A stretch of DNA of 64,000 nt, from positions 1,110,001 through 1,174,000 of the forward strand of contig NZ_CP129137.1 in the NCBI RefSeq assembly GCF_030406905.1, in the 5' to 3' direction. Position 1 is the stretch's first letter; each line of letters begins with the position of its first letter. The translations under genes and the position numbers were made by a program. The DNA is from Streptomyces sp. HUAS CB01. GTDB taxonomy: Bacteria; Actinomycetota; Actinomycetes; Streptomycetales; Streptomycetaceae. Positions 47,509 to 56,289 of the stretch are shown one piece after another. The notes beneath the pieces were generated by a model. That model was not told the DNA's origin. It did no database searches and saw only the letters and a list, made by a program, of their open reading frames with translations.

Positions 47509-48873
47509 GTGGCCGCTGACACCGTGGACGGGACCGCCGGGGCGGACGGCGCCGAGCGCCGGCGCGAGCAGCGCGGCTGGTACTTCTACGACTTCGCGTG
47601 CTCCGTCTATTCGACGAGCGTCCTGACGGTCTTCCTCGGCCCCTATCTCACCGCGGTCGCGAAGTCCGCGGCGGACCCGGACGGGTTCGTCCACCCGCTG
47701 GGCATCCCGGTGCGCGCCGGTTCCGTGTTCCCGTACGCGGTGTCCGTCTCGGTGGTGGTGGCGGTGCTGCTGATGCCGATGGTGGGAGCCGTCGCCGACC
47801 GCACGGGCCGCAAGAAGCCGCTCCTGGCCGTCGCCGCGTACCTGGGGGCGACGGCGACGGCGGGCATGTTCTTCCTCGACGGGGACCGCTATCTGCTGGG
47901 CGCGTTCCTGCTGATCGTCGCCAACGCCTCGCTCTCGGTCTCGATGGTCCTCTACAACGCGTTCCTGCCCCAGATCGCCGGGCCGGAGGAGCGGGACACG
48001 GTCTCCTCGCGGGGCTGGGCCTTCGGCTACACCTCGGGGGCGCTGGTCCTCGTACTGAACCTGGTGCTGTACACCGGTCACGCGTCCTTCGGCCTGTCCG
48101 AGTCGGAGGCGGTCCGCATCTGCCTGGCGTCGGCCGGGGTGTGGTGGGGCGCCTTCGCGCTCGTGCCGCTGCGGCGGCTGCGGGACCGGAGGACCGCCGC
48201 GGACGGCGTCGCTCCTGGCGAGGGCACGGTCGGAGCGGGCTGGCGGCAGCTGGTCGCGACCCTCAAGGACATGCGCCGCCATCCGCTGACGCTGTCCTTC
48301 CTGCTCGCGTACCTCGTCTACAACGACGGCGTGCAGACGGTGATCTCACAGGCGTCGGTGTACGGCTCCGAGGAGCTGGGCCTCGACCAGACCACGTTGA
48401 TCACGGCGGTCCTGCTCGTGCAGGTGCTGGCGGTGGCCGGGGCGCTGGGCATGGGCCGACTGGCCCGCTCCTACGGGGCCAAGCGCACGATCCTCGCCTC
48501 GCTCGCGGTGTGGACGCTGATCCTGGCGGCCGGGTACTTCCTCCCGGCCCGGACGCCGGTGTGGTTCTACGCACTGGCCGCCGCGATCGGTCTGGTGCTG
48601 GGCGGCAGCCAGGCGCTGTCGCGTTCGCTCTTCTCCCACCTCGTCCCGCGCGGGAAGGAGGCGGAGTACTTCTCGGCCTACGAGATGAGCGACCGGGGAC
48701 TGAGCTGGCTGGGACCGCTGGTGTTCGGTCTGACGTTCCAGCTGACGGGAAGCTACCGGGATGCCATCATCTCTCTGGTGATCTTCTTCGCACTGGGATT
48801 CGTGCTCCTGGCGCGCGTGCCGGTGAGGCGTGCGGTGGCAGCGGCGGGGAACCCGGTACCGGAGCGGATTTAG
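47509..48873 (+). CDS. MFS transporter, UMF1/Atg22-like family
   Basis: 454 residues from the GTG at 47509 (GAGGGGGG upstream) with twelve hydrophobic helices. The N-terminal RGWYFYDFACSVYSTSVLTVFLGP is diagnostic of the UMF1/Atg22 family. The loop 2-3 motif ADRTGRKK and RGWAFGYTSGALVL are also typical. The substrate is unknown in bacteria; yeast Atg22 exports amino acids. It lies 44 bases after the phosphodiesterase, so probably in the same transcript. Confidence 0.85.
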   Translation: MAADTVDGTAGADGAERRREQRGWYFYDFACSVYSTSVLTVFLGPYLTAVAKSAADPDGFVHPLGIPVRAGSVFPYAVSVSVVVAVLLMPMVGAVADRTGRKKPLLAVAAYLGATATAGMFFLDGDRYLLGAFLLIVANASLSVSMVLYNAFLPQIAGPEERDTVSSRGWAFGYTSGALVLVLNLVLYTGHASFGLSESEAVRICLASAGVWWGAFALVPLRRLRDRRTAADGVAPGEGTVGAGWRQLVATLKDMRRHPLTLSFLLAYLVYNDGVQTVISQASVYGSEELGLDQTTLITAVLLVQVLAVAGALGMGRLARSYGAKRTILASLAVWTLILAAGYFLPARTPVWFYALAAAIGLVLGGSQALSRSLFSHLVPRGKEAEYFSAYEMSDRGLSWLGPLVFGLTFQLTGSYRDAIISLVIFFALGFVLLARVPVRRAVAAAGNPVPERI

Positions 48874-49054
48874 ACGTTGAAGCGAAGGGCCGGTAGTGTA
48901 CGCCTTTGGCCTGCCAGGCGGACCGTTACTGCGCGCTGAAAAGCTCCAAACGCTGGGTGACACTTTCTGCCAGATGTGACAAACCGGGCACTGGTGGGTA
49001 CCCAAACCCTGGAAAAGCAGCGGCACGACGGGCGACGACGCATGACCGGCAACG

Positions 49055-49080
49055 GGAATCTTTACCGCCGACCGGACGTT
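49055..49080 (+). promoter_or_regulatory. SigR (thiol-oxidative stress) promoter of rbpA
   Basis: GGAAT (49055-49059), exactly 18 bases, then GTT (49078-49080): the full SigR consensus. rbpA is a known SigR target in S. coelicolor. The predicted start is near 49087, about 55 bases before the ATG. Confidence 0.85.
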
Positions 49081-49141
49081 GACCGGATGACGACGACAGC
49101 GACACCTGTCCTGTGGGCGACAAGCCCGGGAGGCACGATTC

Positions 49142-49516
49142 ATGAGTGAGCGAGCTCTTCGCGGCACGCGCCTCGTGGTGACCAGCTACGAGACCGACCG
49201 CGGCATCGATCTGGCCCCGCGCCAGGCGGTGGAGTACGCATGCCAGAACGGACATCGTTTCGAGATGCCGTTCTCGGTCGAGGCGGAGATTCCGCCGGAG
49301 TGGGAGTGCAAGGCGTGCGGCGCCCAGGCACTCCTGGTGGACGGGGACGGCCCCGAGGAGAAGAAGGGGAAGCCCGCGCGTACGCACTGGGACATGCTCA
49401 TGGAACGGCGCACGCGTGAGGAGCTCGAGGAGGTGCTGGCCGAGCGGCTGGCCGTCCTCCGCTCCGGGGCCATGAACATCGCGGTGCACCCGCGCGACAG
49501 CCGCAAGTCCGCGTAA
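49142..49516 (+). CDS. rbpA: RNA polymerase-binding protein RbpA
   Basis: Actinobacterial transcription factor that binds the principal sigma factors and RNA polymerase, stabilises open complexes and raises rifampicin tolerance. 124 residues. The zinc site is Cys34, His38, Cys56, Cys59 (ACQNGHRF and CKACG). The C-terminal basic linker and sigma-interaction helix are KKGKPARTHWDMLMERRTREELEEVLAERL. The ATG at 49142 has GGGAGG eight bases ahead. It is preceded by a SigR promoter and followed by a 32-bp hairpin, so it is a single-gene transcript. Confidence 0.98.
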   Translation: MSERALRGTRLVVTSYETDRGIDLAPRQAVEYACQNGHRFEMPFSVEAEIPPEWECKACGAQALLVDGDGPEEKKGKPARTHWDMLMERRTREELEEVLAERLAVLRSGAMNIAVHPRDSRKSA

Positions 49517-49532
49517 GCGCACCACCGACTCG

Positions 49533-49601
49533 CGCAGACGAAGGAGCCGCGGGCTGCCGCACACCATGTGTGTGCGGCAGCCCGCGGCTCCTTCGTCTGC
49601 G
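49533..49601 (+). terminator. 32-bp perfect hairpin after rbpA
   Basis: Arms 49533-49564 and 49570-49601 are exact complements over all 32 positions, with a 5-base loop. It lies 17 bases past the rbpA stop. It is far longer than ordinary terminators and may also protect the mRNA 3' end. Confidence 0.88.
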
Positions 49602-49774
49602 TGCTCCCGAACGGTGCGCTCCGGGTCGTCCGCGTGCTCCCGCGCTGCGTCCCTCCGGCCGGCGCGTACGCAGGCCCGCAAGGGGAGAGCCGGGCGAGCG
49701 CCCGGTGCCGGGTGCCGCACGAGCGCGGTCCGCCCGGCGGTACCCGGCCCCCGGGGCCTCTTCGGTGCGACGTA

Positions 49775-49862
49775 CGGTGGCGCGCCCTCGGTTCAGGGGT
49801 CAGGAGGCCGGCGCGACGAAGGCCGGTCCCTGCGGCGCGCGGTGGCGCGCCCTCGGTTCAGG
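49775..49862. repeat. 23-bp direct repeat around the fxsA 3' end
   Basis: Exact copies at 49775-49797 and 49840-49862, with starts 65 bp apart. The second covers the last codons of fxsA. It looks like a local duplication of the gene end. Confidence 0.7.
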
Positions 49863-50439
49863 AAGTCAGCGGCGGACGCGGACCCGGCTCTGGGCGGGGC
49901 CGCGTGGGCGCGTCCTCCCGGATGACCTCACCCTGCACGATCTTTCCGTCCGGACGGTGAATGCGGGCCTGCTGGAAGGCGTCACCGAGGGAACCGGGGC
50001 TCGCCTGCCGCATTCGGCGGTCCAGTGAGCGCTCCGTCCTCCGGCCCAGGGCCGTACGGACCGCGGGCACGAGCAGCAGCAGACCCGCGGCGTCCGAGAC
50101 GAGGCCCGGCAGCATGAGGAGCAGTCCGCCCAGCATCAGGAAACCGTTCCCGGTGCTCCGTGGGTCCTCGGTGCCGGCCGTGTCCGCGGTGCCCGACTGC
50201 TGCCGCTGAATGGTCTCCGACAGATTGCGGAAGGCGCGACGGCCGGCCCGCTTGATCACCACGGCACCGAGCACACCGCCTGCCACGAGCAGCGCGAAGA
50301 CGGTCAGCCCGCCCGCGGCTCCGGCCACGACGGTCAGCAGCCAGATCTCCAGCACCAGCCAGGCGGCGATGCCGAGGGGAACGAGGGTGCGGGCGCGTGA
50401 GCGCTTCGGGGCGGTCGGTGTCGTTGCGCCGGTCGTCAT
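49858..50439 (-). CDS. fxsA: FxsA family membrane protein
   Basis: 193 residues. Cytoplasmic-membrane protein with hydrophobic spans near residues 19-35 and 38-60 and a longer hydrophobic stretch GFLMLGGLLLMLPGLVSDA in the middle, the FxsA signature (the GxLLxxPGxxSD pattern). In E. coli it modifies phage T7 exclusion by F; the general function is unknown. The C-terminal tail is charged. The ATG at 50439 has only a GGGAG one base away, so the start could be leaderless. It lies 168 bases downstream of ppm1 in the same direction. Confidence 0.9.
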   Translation of the reverse strand: MTTGATTPTAPKRSRARTLVPLGIAAWLVLEIWLLTVVAGAAGGLTVFALLVAGGVLGAVVIKRAGRRAFRNLSETIQRQQSGTADTAGTEDPRSTGNGFLMLGGLLLMLPGLVSDAAGLLLLVPAVRTALGRRTERSLDRRMRQASPGSLGDAFQQARIHRPDGKIVQGEVIREDAPTRPRPEPGPRPPLTS

Positions 50440-50607
50440 GCTCCCAGTGTGCCTGGGCAGCGGCAGGAGTGGCGTAAAGGCTGGTCGGGGGCCCGGCCGG
50501 GAGGGGACGACGCGTCGGGACGGAGCACGAGCCGGTCCCGGAGCGCGGTCCGCCCTGGGCCGGTCCGGCCTTTCGGGTCGAGGACCGGATCGCGGATCCG
50601 GCCGGTC

Positions 50608-51375
50608 TCAGAACGGCTTGCGCCCGATGATCCTGCCGGCCCGGGCGCCGACGCCCCAGGCGGTGACCCGCCACAGCGCCTCGACGACGATGTCGCGGCT
50701 CATCTTGGAGTCGCCCAGCTCGCGCTCCACGAAGGTGATCGGCACCTCGACCACGTGGAAACCGGCCTCCACGGCCCGCCGGGCGAGGTCCACCTGGAAG
50801 CAGTAGCCCTGGGACGCGACGCCGTCCAGCCCCAGCCCTTCGAGCGTCTCCTTGCGGAAGGCGCGGAAGCCGCCGGTGACATCGCGGATCGGCACACCGA
50901 GCAGCAGTCGCGAGTAGGTGCTGCCGCCGCGCGAGAGGAACTCACGTGACCTGGGCCAGTTCACGACGCGCCCGCCGGGCACCCACCGGGAGCCGAGCAC
51001 GAGGTCGGCACCCTTGAGCGCGGTGAGGAGCCGGGGCAGTTCCTCCGGCTGGTGGGAGCCGTCGGCGTCCATCTCGACCAGGACGCCGTAGCCGTTGTCG
51101 ATACCCCAGCGGAATCCCGCGAGATAGGCGGCCCCGAGGCCCTCCTTGCCCTTGCGGTGCAGAACGTGGACCTGGCCGTCCTCGGCCGAAAGCTCGTCGG
51201 CGATCTTCCCCGTACCGTCGGGGCTGTTGTCGTCGGCGACCAGGACGTCCGCCTCCGGCACGGCGGCACGCACCCGGGAGACGATCGGCTCGATGTTCTC
51301 CGCCTCGTTGTAGGTCGGAATGATCACCAAGGCTCTGCCGAGCGGGCCGTATCGCCTCTGACCGCCGTCGTTCAT
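50608..51375 (-). CDS. ppm1: polyprenol-phosphate mannosyltransferase (Dpm1/Ppm1 family)
   Basis: Transfers mannose from GDP-mannose to polyprenyl phosphate, giving the donor for protein O-mannosylation and other extracytoplasmic mannosyl transfers. 255 residues, GT2 fold without membrane helices, the short bacterial form. Motifs: [28 protein letters not shown] (DxD-type metal site), TGGFRAFRK and [14 protein letters not shown]. The ATG at 51375 has AAGGGG five bases ahead. A TATGGT -10 box at 51412 to 51407 predicts a 25-base leader. From memory the S. coelicolor homologue is needed for phage phiC31 receptor glycosylation. Confidence 0.95.
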   Translation of the reverse strand: MNDGGQRRYGPLGRALVIIPTYNEAENIEPIVSRVRAAVPEADVLVADDNSPDGTGKIADELSAEDGQVHVLHRKGKEGLGAAYLAGFRWGIDNGYGVLVEMDADGSHQPEELPRLLTALKGADLVLGSRWVPGGRVVNWPRSREFLSRGGSTYSRLLLGVPIRDVTGGFRAFRKETLEGLGLDGVASQGYCFQVDLARRAVEAGFHVVEVPITFVERELGDSKMSRDIVVEALWRVTAWGVGARAGRIIGRKPF

Positions 51376-51908
51376 GCTGCCCCTTCACGTCCGTACGCAG
51401 GCACCCACCATAGCGAGCGCCGCAGGCGGAGCGATGACGGCACGGTAGCGGGGCCGCGGGCCCGGGCCCGGCGGGCCGAAGGGTCGGGCCCGGCGTCCTT
51501 CGGGCCGGCCTGGGAACCGCTGGCTGCGGGTCGACCGAGAGCCGTTGTCTACTGAACGCCGGGCCCCACCCGGGTCGCACCTTCCCCCGAGCTCCTGCGG
51601 AGCAGGGGGGACCCCCACCGGCCGTGCCCTTCCCTCGCCCCGAGGCGCGGGCGCTGGACCTGGCTCCCAGTGGTGGAGTGCCGGTGCGGCGCTCCACCCC
51701 CTGGCCCAGCGGCGTTCGACGACTGCGTGGAGGCCGGCCGGTCGGACGTCCTGTGGTGGACCCGGCCGAACCTACCGGCCGACGGGCGCACTCTGTCAAC
51801 AGTCGTGCGATCTGCGGCGATTGACCGATCCGGCTGGTCAGCGACGAAGATCCGCAGGTCGTGGAGGAACCCGCACGGCGGCGGAAGCCGGCAGGAATCG
51901 CCCCGATG
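51376..51908. other. intergenic region with a Streptomyces dispersed repeat
   Basis: 533 bases with no convincing gene. The left edge holds the ppm1 promoter. At 51581-51619 is the C-run/stem/G-run repeat described separately. The remainder shows no start signal with a sensible reading frame. Confidence 0.5.
51581..51619. repeat. dispersed intergenic palindrome (CCCCC-stem-GGGGGG-ACCCCCACC type)
   Basis: CTTCCCCC, then the 5-bp stem GCTCC/GGAGC with a 3-base loop (51591-51603), then AGGGGGGACCCCCACC. Elements of this form occur between genes in many Streptomyces genomes, as I recall. The structure can fold as a longer imperfect hairpin. Confidence 0.5.
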
Positions 51909-53531
51909 TCACTCGCCCGGCCGTACGTAGACCGTTTGTCCGAAGACCACGGTCCGCAGGCACTCGGGGAGCGGGTTCCCGGGGGTGAGATCGGGCAGGC
52001 CGGGCGTGCCGGAACGGGGGTCGGTGGACCAGCGGGCGACCCGGTCGTCCGGCGCCTGGACCACGAGGTCACCGGTGCGCCAGACCGCGTAGTCGGCGGG
52101 GGCTCCGGGCACCAGCGTGCCCGCGTCGTCGCGTCCCACGGCACGCCAGCCACCGCGGGTGTGGGCGGTGAACGCGGCGCGTACCGAGATCCGGTGCTCG
52201 GGCGTGCGGTGGAAGGCGGCGGCCCTGACGGTGCCCCACGGGTCGACCGGGGTGACCGGGCTGTCCGAGCCGAAGGCGAGCGGGACGCCGGCTCGCAGCA
52301 GGGCGGCGTACGGGTTGAGGGTGCGGGCCCGTTCGACGCCGAGGCGCTGCGCGTACATCCCGGCGTCGCCGCCCCAGGCCGCGTCGAAGGCGGGCTGCAC
52401 CGAGGCGGTCAGACCGAGCTCGGCGAACGCGGCGACCGTCTCGGGGGTGAGCATCTCCGCGTGCTCGACCCGGTGGCGGGCGGCTCGGATCCTGGCGAGC
52501 CCGAGGGCGCTCGCCGCGGCCCTCACGCCCTCCACGACATGGGCGATCGCCCGGTCGCCGATGGCGTGGAAGCCGGCCTGGAGCCCGGCCTCGGTGCACG
52601 CGGTGACGTGCGCGGCGACGGCGGCGGCGTCGAGGTGGGCGACACCGGTGTGCGGGGCGTCGGCGTACGGTTCGTGCAGGCAGGCGGTGTGGGAGCCGAG
52701 CGAGCCGTCGGCGAAGAGGTCTCCGGCGGCTCCGGCCGCCCCGAGACCGCGGGCCCGCTCCACGTCCGTGTCGGCCCAGTACCCCACGACCCGGGGCCCC
52801 GGCTCGTCGGCCGCCGTCTTGAGCAGCCCCGTGAAGTCGTCCTCGGAGGAGATGTCGGGGCCGCCGCACTCGTGGACGGTGCCGATACCGAGGGACGCGG
52901 CGTGCCGCAGCGCGGCGCGCTGGGCCTCTGCCCGCTGCTCCGGGGAGACCGTGGCGTGGGCGGCGGACCGCACGGCGTGGTGCGCCTCGCCGGTGAGCGG
53001 CTCGCCGTCGCGGAAGCCGTCCATGCCGCGCACCGCGGGCACGAGGTCGAGCATCGCGGTCGTGACGAGCGCGGAGTGGACGTCGATCCGGGTGAGGTAC
53101 AGCGGGCGGCCTCCGGTGAGCCGGTCCAGCTCTTCCCTGCCGAGCGGCCGCCGCTCGGGCCAGCGCGAGGCGTCCCAGCCGTGTCCGATGAGGACGCGGT
53201 CGGCGGGCCGGGCGTCGGCGTACGCCCGGATGCGTTCCGCCGCCTCGGCGAGCGAGGCGGCGGTCGAGAGGTCGAGTCCGGTGAGCGCGAGGCCCGTCGC
53301 CGTGGTGTGGACGTGCGCGTCCACGAAGGCCGGGGTGACCAGGGCGCCCTCGAGGTCGACCACCTCGTCCACCCCCGAGGCGAAGGCGTCCGCGGCCCCC
53401 TCGGAGCCCACCCAGGCGATGTGCCCACGTTCGACGACCATGGCGGTGGCGAAGGGGTCGGCGGGGCTGTGGACTTCTCCGCCGCGCAGCAGCACGGTGC
53501 GGTGTTCGGCCTGGGTCGCGCTCTCACTCAT
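51909..53531 (-). CDS. amidohydrolase family 3 protein (YtcJ/NfdA-like)
   Basis: Metal-dependent hydrolase of 540 residues. The beta-sandwich start LLRGGEVHSP.ADPFATAMVV is followed by the metal motif FVDAHVHTT, HECGG, the later HRVEHAEML and the catalytic FGSDSPVTPVDPW. The closest characterised types act on N-substituted formamides or exoenzyme-like amides; the real substrate is unknown. There is no signal peptide. The ATG at 53531 has no ribosome site, but TAGGCT lies six bases before it, so the mRNA is probably leaderless. It lies directly behind the lrp gene. Confidence 0.88.
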   Translation of the reverse strand: MSESATQAEHRTVLLRGGEVHSPADPFATAMVVERGHIAWVGSEGAADAFASGVDEVVDLEGALVTPAFVDAHVHTTATGLALTGLDLSTAASLAEAAERIRAYADARPADRVLIGHGWDASRWPERRPLGREELDRLTGGRPLYLTRIDVHSALVTTAMLDLVPAVRGMDGFRDGEPLTGEAHHAVRSAAHATVSPEQRAEAQRAALRHAASLGIGTVHECGGPDISSEDDFTGLLKTAADEPGPRVVGYWADTDVERARGLGAAGAAGDLFADGSLGSHTACLHEPYADAPHTGVAHLDAAAVAAHVTACTEAGLQAGFHAIGDRAIAHVVEGVRAAASALGLARIRAARHRVEHAEMLTPETVAAFAELGLTASVQPAFDAAWGGDAGMYAQRLGVERARTLNPYAALLRAGVPLAFGSDSPVTPVDPWGTVRAAAFHRTPEHRISVRAAFTAHTRGGWRAVGRDDAGTLVPGAPADYAVWRTGDLVVQAPDDRVARWSTDPRSGTPGLPDLTPGNPLPECLRTVVFGQTVYVRPGE

Positions 53532-53537
53532 GGGAAC

Positions 53538-53543
53538 AGCCTA
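53538..53543 (-). promoter_or_regulatory. -10 box of the amidohydrolase gene overlapping the lrp stop codon
   Basis: TAGGCT on the minus strand, six bases before ATG 53531. Its first three bases are the TAG stop of the upstream Lrp gene. Readthrough and independent transcription are both possible. Confidence 0.45.
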
Positions 53544-53981
53544 GATTCGCGGCGGCCGTGCCTCGTACGGGGTGGAGAGGACCACCGTCGTGCGGGTGGA
53601 GACGCCGGCGAGCGAGCGGATCTGGCCGAGCAGTTCCTCCAGCTCCAGCGGGGTGCCCACCCGGACCTTGAGGATGTAGTTCTCCTCGCCGGCGACGCTG
53701 TGGCAGGCCTCGATCTCGGGCACGCCCGCCAGCCGCTCGGCGATGTCGTCGGGGGCACTGGGGTCGAAGGGCTTCACCGAGATGAACGCGGTGAGGGGCA
53801 GCCCGACCTCCTCCGGGTCGACGACGGCGGCGTACCCCCGGATGACGCCCCGCTGCTCGAGCCGACGCACGCGCTGGTGCACCGCCGAGGTGGACAGGCC
53901 CGTGGCCTTGCCCAGATCGGTGTAGCTCATGCGCCCGTCCTTGACGAGCAACTCGACGATCTGACGATCCAGCTCCTCCAT
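53541..53981 (-). CDS. Lrp/AsnC family transcriptional regulator
   Basis: 146 residues. The N-terminal helix-turn-helix is LGKATGLSTSAVHQRVRRLEQ (residues 23-43) after DRQIVELLVKDGRMSYTD. The C-terminal RAM domain for amino-acid binding and oligomerisation is YAAVVDPEEVGLPLTAFISV, then EIEACHSVAGEENYILKVRV. The ATG at 53981 has TAGGTT seven bases upstream and no ribosome site, so it is likely leaderless. It may control the amidohydrolase just downstream; the ligand is unknown. Confidence 0.93.
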   Translation of the reverse strand: MEELDRQIVELLVKDGRMSYTDLGKATGLSTSAVHQRVRRLEQRGVIRGYAAVVDPEEVGLPLTAFISVKPFDPSAPDDIAERLAGVPEIEACHSVAGEENYILKVRVGTPLELEELLGQIRSLAGVSTRTTVVLSTPYEARPPRI

Positions 53982-53988
53982 GCAGGTC

Positions 53989-53994
53989 AACCTA
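53989..53994 (-). promoter_or_regulatory. -10 box for a leaderless lrp transcript
   Basis: TAGGTT on the minus strand, seven bases before ATG 53981. The matching -35 region is poor. Confidence 0.4.
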
Positions 53995-54185
53995 TTGCCC
54001 CGGGTGCCGTCCGGCACAGTCGGCCGCCCTCCGGGAGGGCACCAGCGGCGGGCATGTGACGAACGCCACAGCCATGGGGCCGTGTCCGCCGGGGCCGCGC
54101 GGTTACCCCGGGGGCCGGAAGGGAAGTGCTTGCTGTGGTCGAGGCCGCAAGTGCCTGGTCGGCCCACCCGAGGGGGAGATTCTCC

Positions 54186-54590
54186 ATGCAGAGTGTGAAG
54201 CGCACCGGACGTCACGAACCGGAGCCTGTCGATTCCGTCGCACCTCACGAGGACGACGAGTTCGACTCCTACGACACCTTTGAGATGTACCGGGTCGTCT
54301 GCCCGGACTGCGCGCAGCCGATCGCGCTGCTCGCGGACGAGCACGTGCTCCCGGAGCACGCCCTGTGCCCGACGCCGTGGAACCCGTTCGTGCTCGCGGT
54401 CTGCGCCGGGACGGGCCGTGCCGCGGCGGACGCCCGCCCCGCCGACGACACGCTCGAGGTCCAGGAGCAGGACACGGCCCTGCTGTTGACGCTCCCTCAG
54501 GGGCTGGACTGGCGGACGCAGCCCTTCTCGCACGTCGGCGGCCCGGGCTCGCGGCCCTTCAGGGTGCCCCCGATGCGGCGGGCCGCCTGA
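54186..54590 (+). CDS. conserved hypothetical protein with CPDC motif
   Basis: 134 residues from the ATG at 54186 (GGGGGAG nine bases ahead). The acidic N-terminal stretch EDDEFDSYDTFEMYRVV is followed by CPDCAQPIALLADE and a later CP, a possible half zinc site. The rest is soluble and without repeats; the tail is basic and Pro-rich. It is divergent from lrp. An earlier in-frame TTG at 54126 is open but has no ribosome site. I do not recognise a function; it seems to be a Streptomyces-only protein. Confidence 0.7.
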   Translation: MQSVKRTGRHEPEPVDSVAPHEDDEFDSYDTFEMYRVVCPDCAQPIALLADEHVLPEHALCPTPWNPFVLAVCAGTGRAAADARPADDTLEVQEQDTALLLTLPQGLDWRTQPFSHVGGPGSRPFRVPPMRRAA

Positions 54591-54905
54591 GCCGTCGGCT
54601 CCGACGCCTTCCCCCGCACCAGGACGGCACGGCCGTTCGCGGTGCGGGACCTCCCCTTCCGGTCCAGCCGCATCTCCTGCTGCCCGCAGGACATGTGACG
54701 GCACGTCATGCCCGGAGGCCAGTACCGCGTTCCACCGCGCATCGCCTTTCGTGCGCTCATCCCCGCGCCGACCCCTGCGGGCGCCTCGGGGCGCCGGAGC
54801 GCGCACCGAGGGCCGGGCCCACCGGCACGCCCCGGTGACAGGGCGAACCGGTGCTCGAATGGCATCGGGGGTGACCCCGCGCGGCCGGACGCCGTTTGGA
54901 CGGGC
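54591..54905. other. intergenic region with one hairpin
   Basis: 315 bases. It contains the terminator-like hairpin at 54613-54648 and nothing else I can support. Confidence 0.4.
54613..54648 (+). terminator. hairpin after the CPDC-motif gene
   Basis: CCCGCACC (54613-54620) pairs exactly with GGTGCGGG (54641-54648). The loop has an inner ACGGC/GCCGT pairing. It lies 22 bases past the stop, with no T-run. Confidence 0.5.
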
Positions 54906-55154
54906 ATGACCGCGGAGCACCCCAAGGGCGGCCAGGGCCGCCGCCGGCTGATGACGTCACGTCAAGAAGAATCGGTTCCGCATACGCCCGATCCGCCGAT
55001 CTACCGCGATCTGCTGCATCGCTGGGCCAGTGCGGGACGTACCCTGCCGGGCCGCCGTGACCAGGAGTGGAACCGGCTCACGGCGGCCCCGGTGTGGACC
55101 GGGCGGACCGGCTGGGTCAGCGGGACTCTGGCCCAGCGAGGTGACGGGCGATGA
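54906..55154 (+). CDS. possible small hypothetical protein
   Basis: 82 residues from ATG 54906, or 67 from ATG 54951. After a basic, variable start the sequence becomes ordered-looking: PPIYRDLLHRWASAGRTLPG then DQEWNRLTAAPVW. That style recalls small Streptomyces proteins of unknown role rather than a chance frame. Its 3' end overlaps the convergent acyl-CoA dehydrogenase gene by 38 bases. No clear ribosome site. Confidence 0.45.
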   Translation: MTAEHPKGGQGRRRLMTSRQEESVPHTPDPPIYRDLLHRWASAGRTLPGRRDQEWNRLTAAPVWTGRTGWVSGTLAQRGDGR

Positions 55155-56289
55155 CCATCCGCTGGATCTGGTTGGTGCCCTCCACGATCTGCAGCACCTT
55201 CGCCTCGCGCATCAGCCGCTCCACCGGGAAGTCCGCGGTGTAGCCGTAGCCGCCGAGGATCTGCACGGCATCCGTGGCGACCTGCATCGCCGTGTCCGTG
55301 CAGAACAGCTTGGCCATCGCCGCCTCCTTCGAGAACGGCAGACCCCGGTCGCGCAGCCGCGCGGCGGCGAGGTACAGCGCGCGCCCCGCCTCGACCTTCG
55401 TGGCCATGTCCGCGAGCATGAACCGCAGGCCCTGGAAGTCGGCGATCGGGCGGCCGAACTGCCTCCTGCCGGTGGCGTAGTCGAGGGACTCGTCGAGGGC
55501 GGCCTGGGCCACGCCGATCGCGCAGGCCGCGATGCCGAGGCGACCCGAGTCGAGCGCGGACAGGGCGATCGCGAAGCCCTGCCCCTCGTCGCCGATCCGG
55601 CGGGCGTCGGGGACGCGTACGCCGTCGAAGTGCAGCTGGGCGGTGGGCGAGCCCTTCATGCCCATCTTCTTCTCGGGCGCGGCCGCGCTCAGCCCCTCGG
55701 CGTCGCCCGGCACGAGGAACGCCGAGATGCCACGGGCGCCCTCGCCGCCGGAACGGGCCAGCACGGTGTAGAAGTCGGCCACACCGCCGTGGGTGATCCA
55801 CGCCTTGGTTCCGGTGATGACCCAGTCGTCGCCGTCGCGCTCGGCCTTCGTGCGCAGGGAGGCCGCGTCCGAGCCGGACGACGGCTCGGAGAGGCAGTAC
55901 GCGCCGAGCAGTCCGCCGCCGAGCATCGCGGCGAGGTACTCGCCGCGCTGTTCCTTGGTCCCGTAGTTGGCGAGGGCGTGGCAGGCGAGCGAGTGGACGC
56001 TGACGCCCAGCCCCACGGTGAGGCGGGCCGCGGCCAGTTCCTCGAGGACCTGGAGGTAGACCTCGTACGGCTGGTCGCCGCCGCCGTACTCGGAGTCGTA
56101 GGGAAGGCCGAGCAGTCCCGACTCGGAGAGCAGGGAGAACAGTTCGCGCGGGAAGCGGCCCGCTTCCTCCTCCTCGGCCGCGCGTGGAGCGATCTCCCGC
56201 TGGACGATCTCACGGACCAGGGCGATCAGATCCCTGGCCTCCTCGGTGGGCAGTGTCCGGTCCACCGGCTGCGGGGCGCGGTCGGGCAT
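55117..56289 (-). CDS. acyl-CoA dehydrogenase
   Basis: FAD flavoenzyme that makes the alpha,beta double bond in acyl-CoA and passes electrons to ETF. 390 residues, complete. Motifs: AYCLSEPSSGSDAASLRT (FAD/substrate loop), WITHGGVADFYTVLAR, GRRQFGRPIADFQGLRFMLA and the C-terminal QILGGYGYTADFPVERLMR and IVEGTNQIQRM. The catalytic Glu is at 370 by alignment with short and medium-chain enzymes. Chain length cannot be read by eye. The ATG at 56289 is the obvious start. Alone in its operon; a decayed chitinase lies upstream. Confidence 0.95.
   Translation of the reverse strand: MPDRAPQPVDRTLPTEEARDLIALVREIVQREIAPRAAEEEEAGRFPRELFSLLSESGLLGLPYDSEYGGGDQPYEVYLQVLEELAAARLTVGLGVSVHSLACHALANYGTKEQRGEYLAAMLGGGLLGAYCLSEPSSGSDAASLRTKAERDGDDWVITGTKAWITHGGVADFYTVLARSGGEGARGISAFLVPGDAEGLSAAAPEKKMGMKGSPTAQLHFDGVRVPDARRIGDEGQGFAIALSALDSGRLGIAACAIGVAQAALDESLDYATGRRQFGRPIADFQGLRFMLADMATKVEAGRALYLAAARLRDRGLPFSKEAAMAKLFCTDTAMQVATDAVQILGGYGYTADFPVERLMREAKVLQIVEGTNQIQRMVIARHLAGPESR

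Noticed and set aside
49568..50028. open frames between rbpA and fxsA
   Set aside because: They begin inside the rbpA terminator hairpin, run through repeats and have no ribosome site or recognisable protein.
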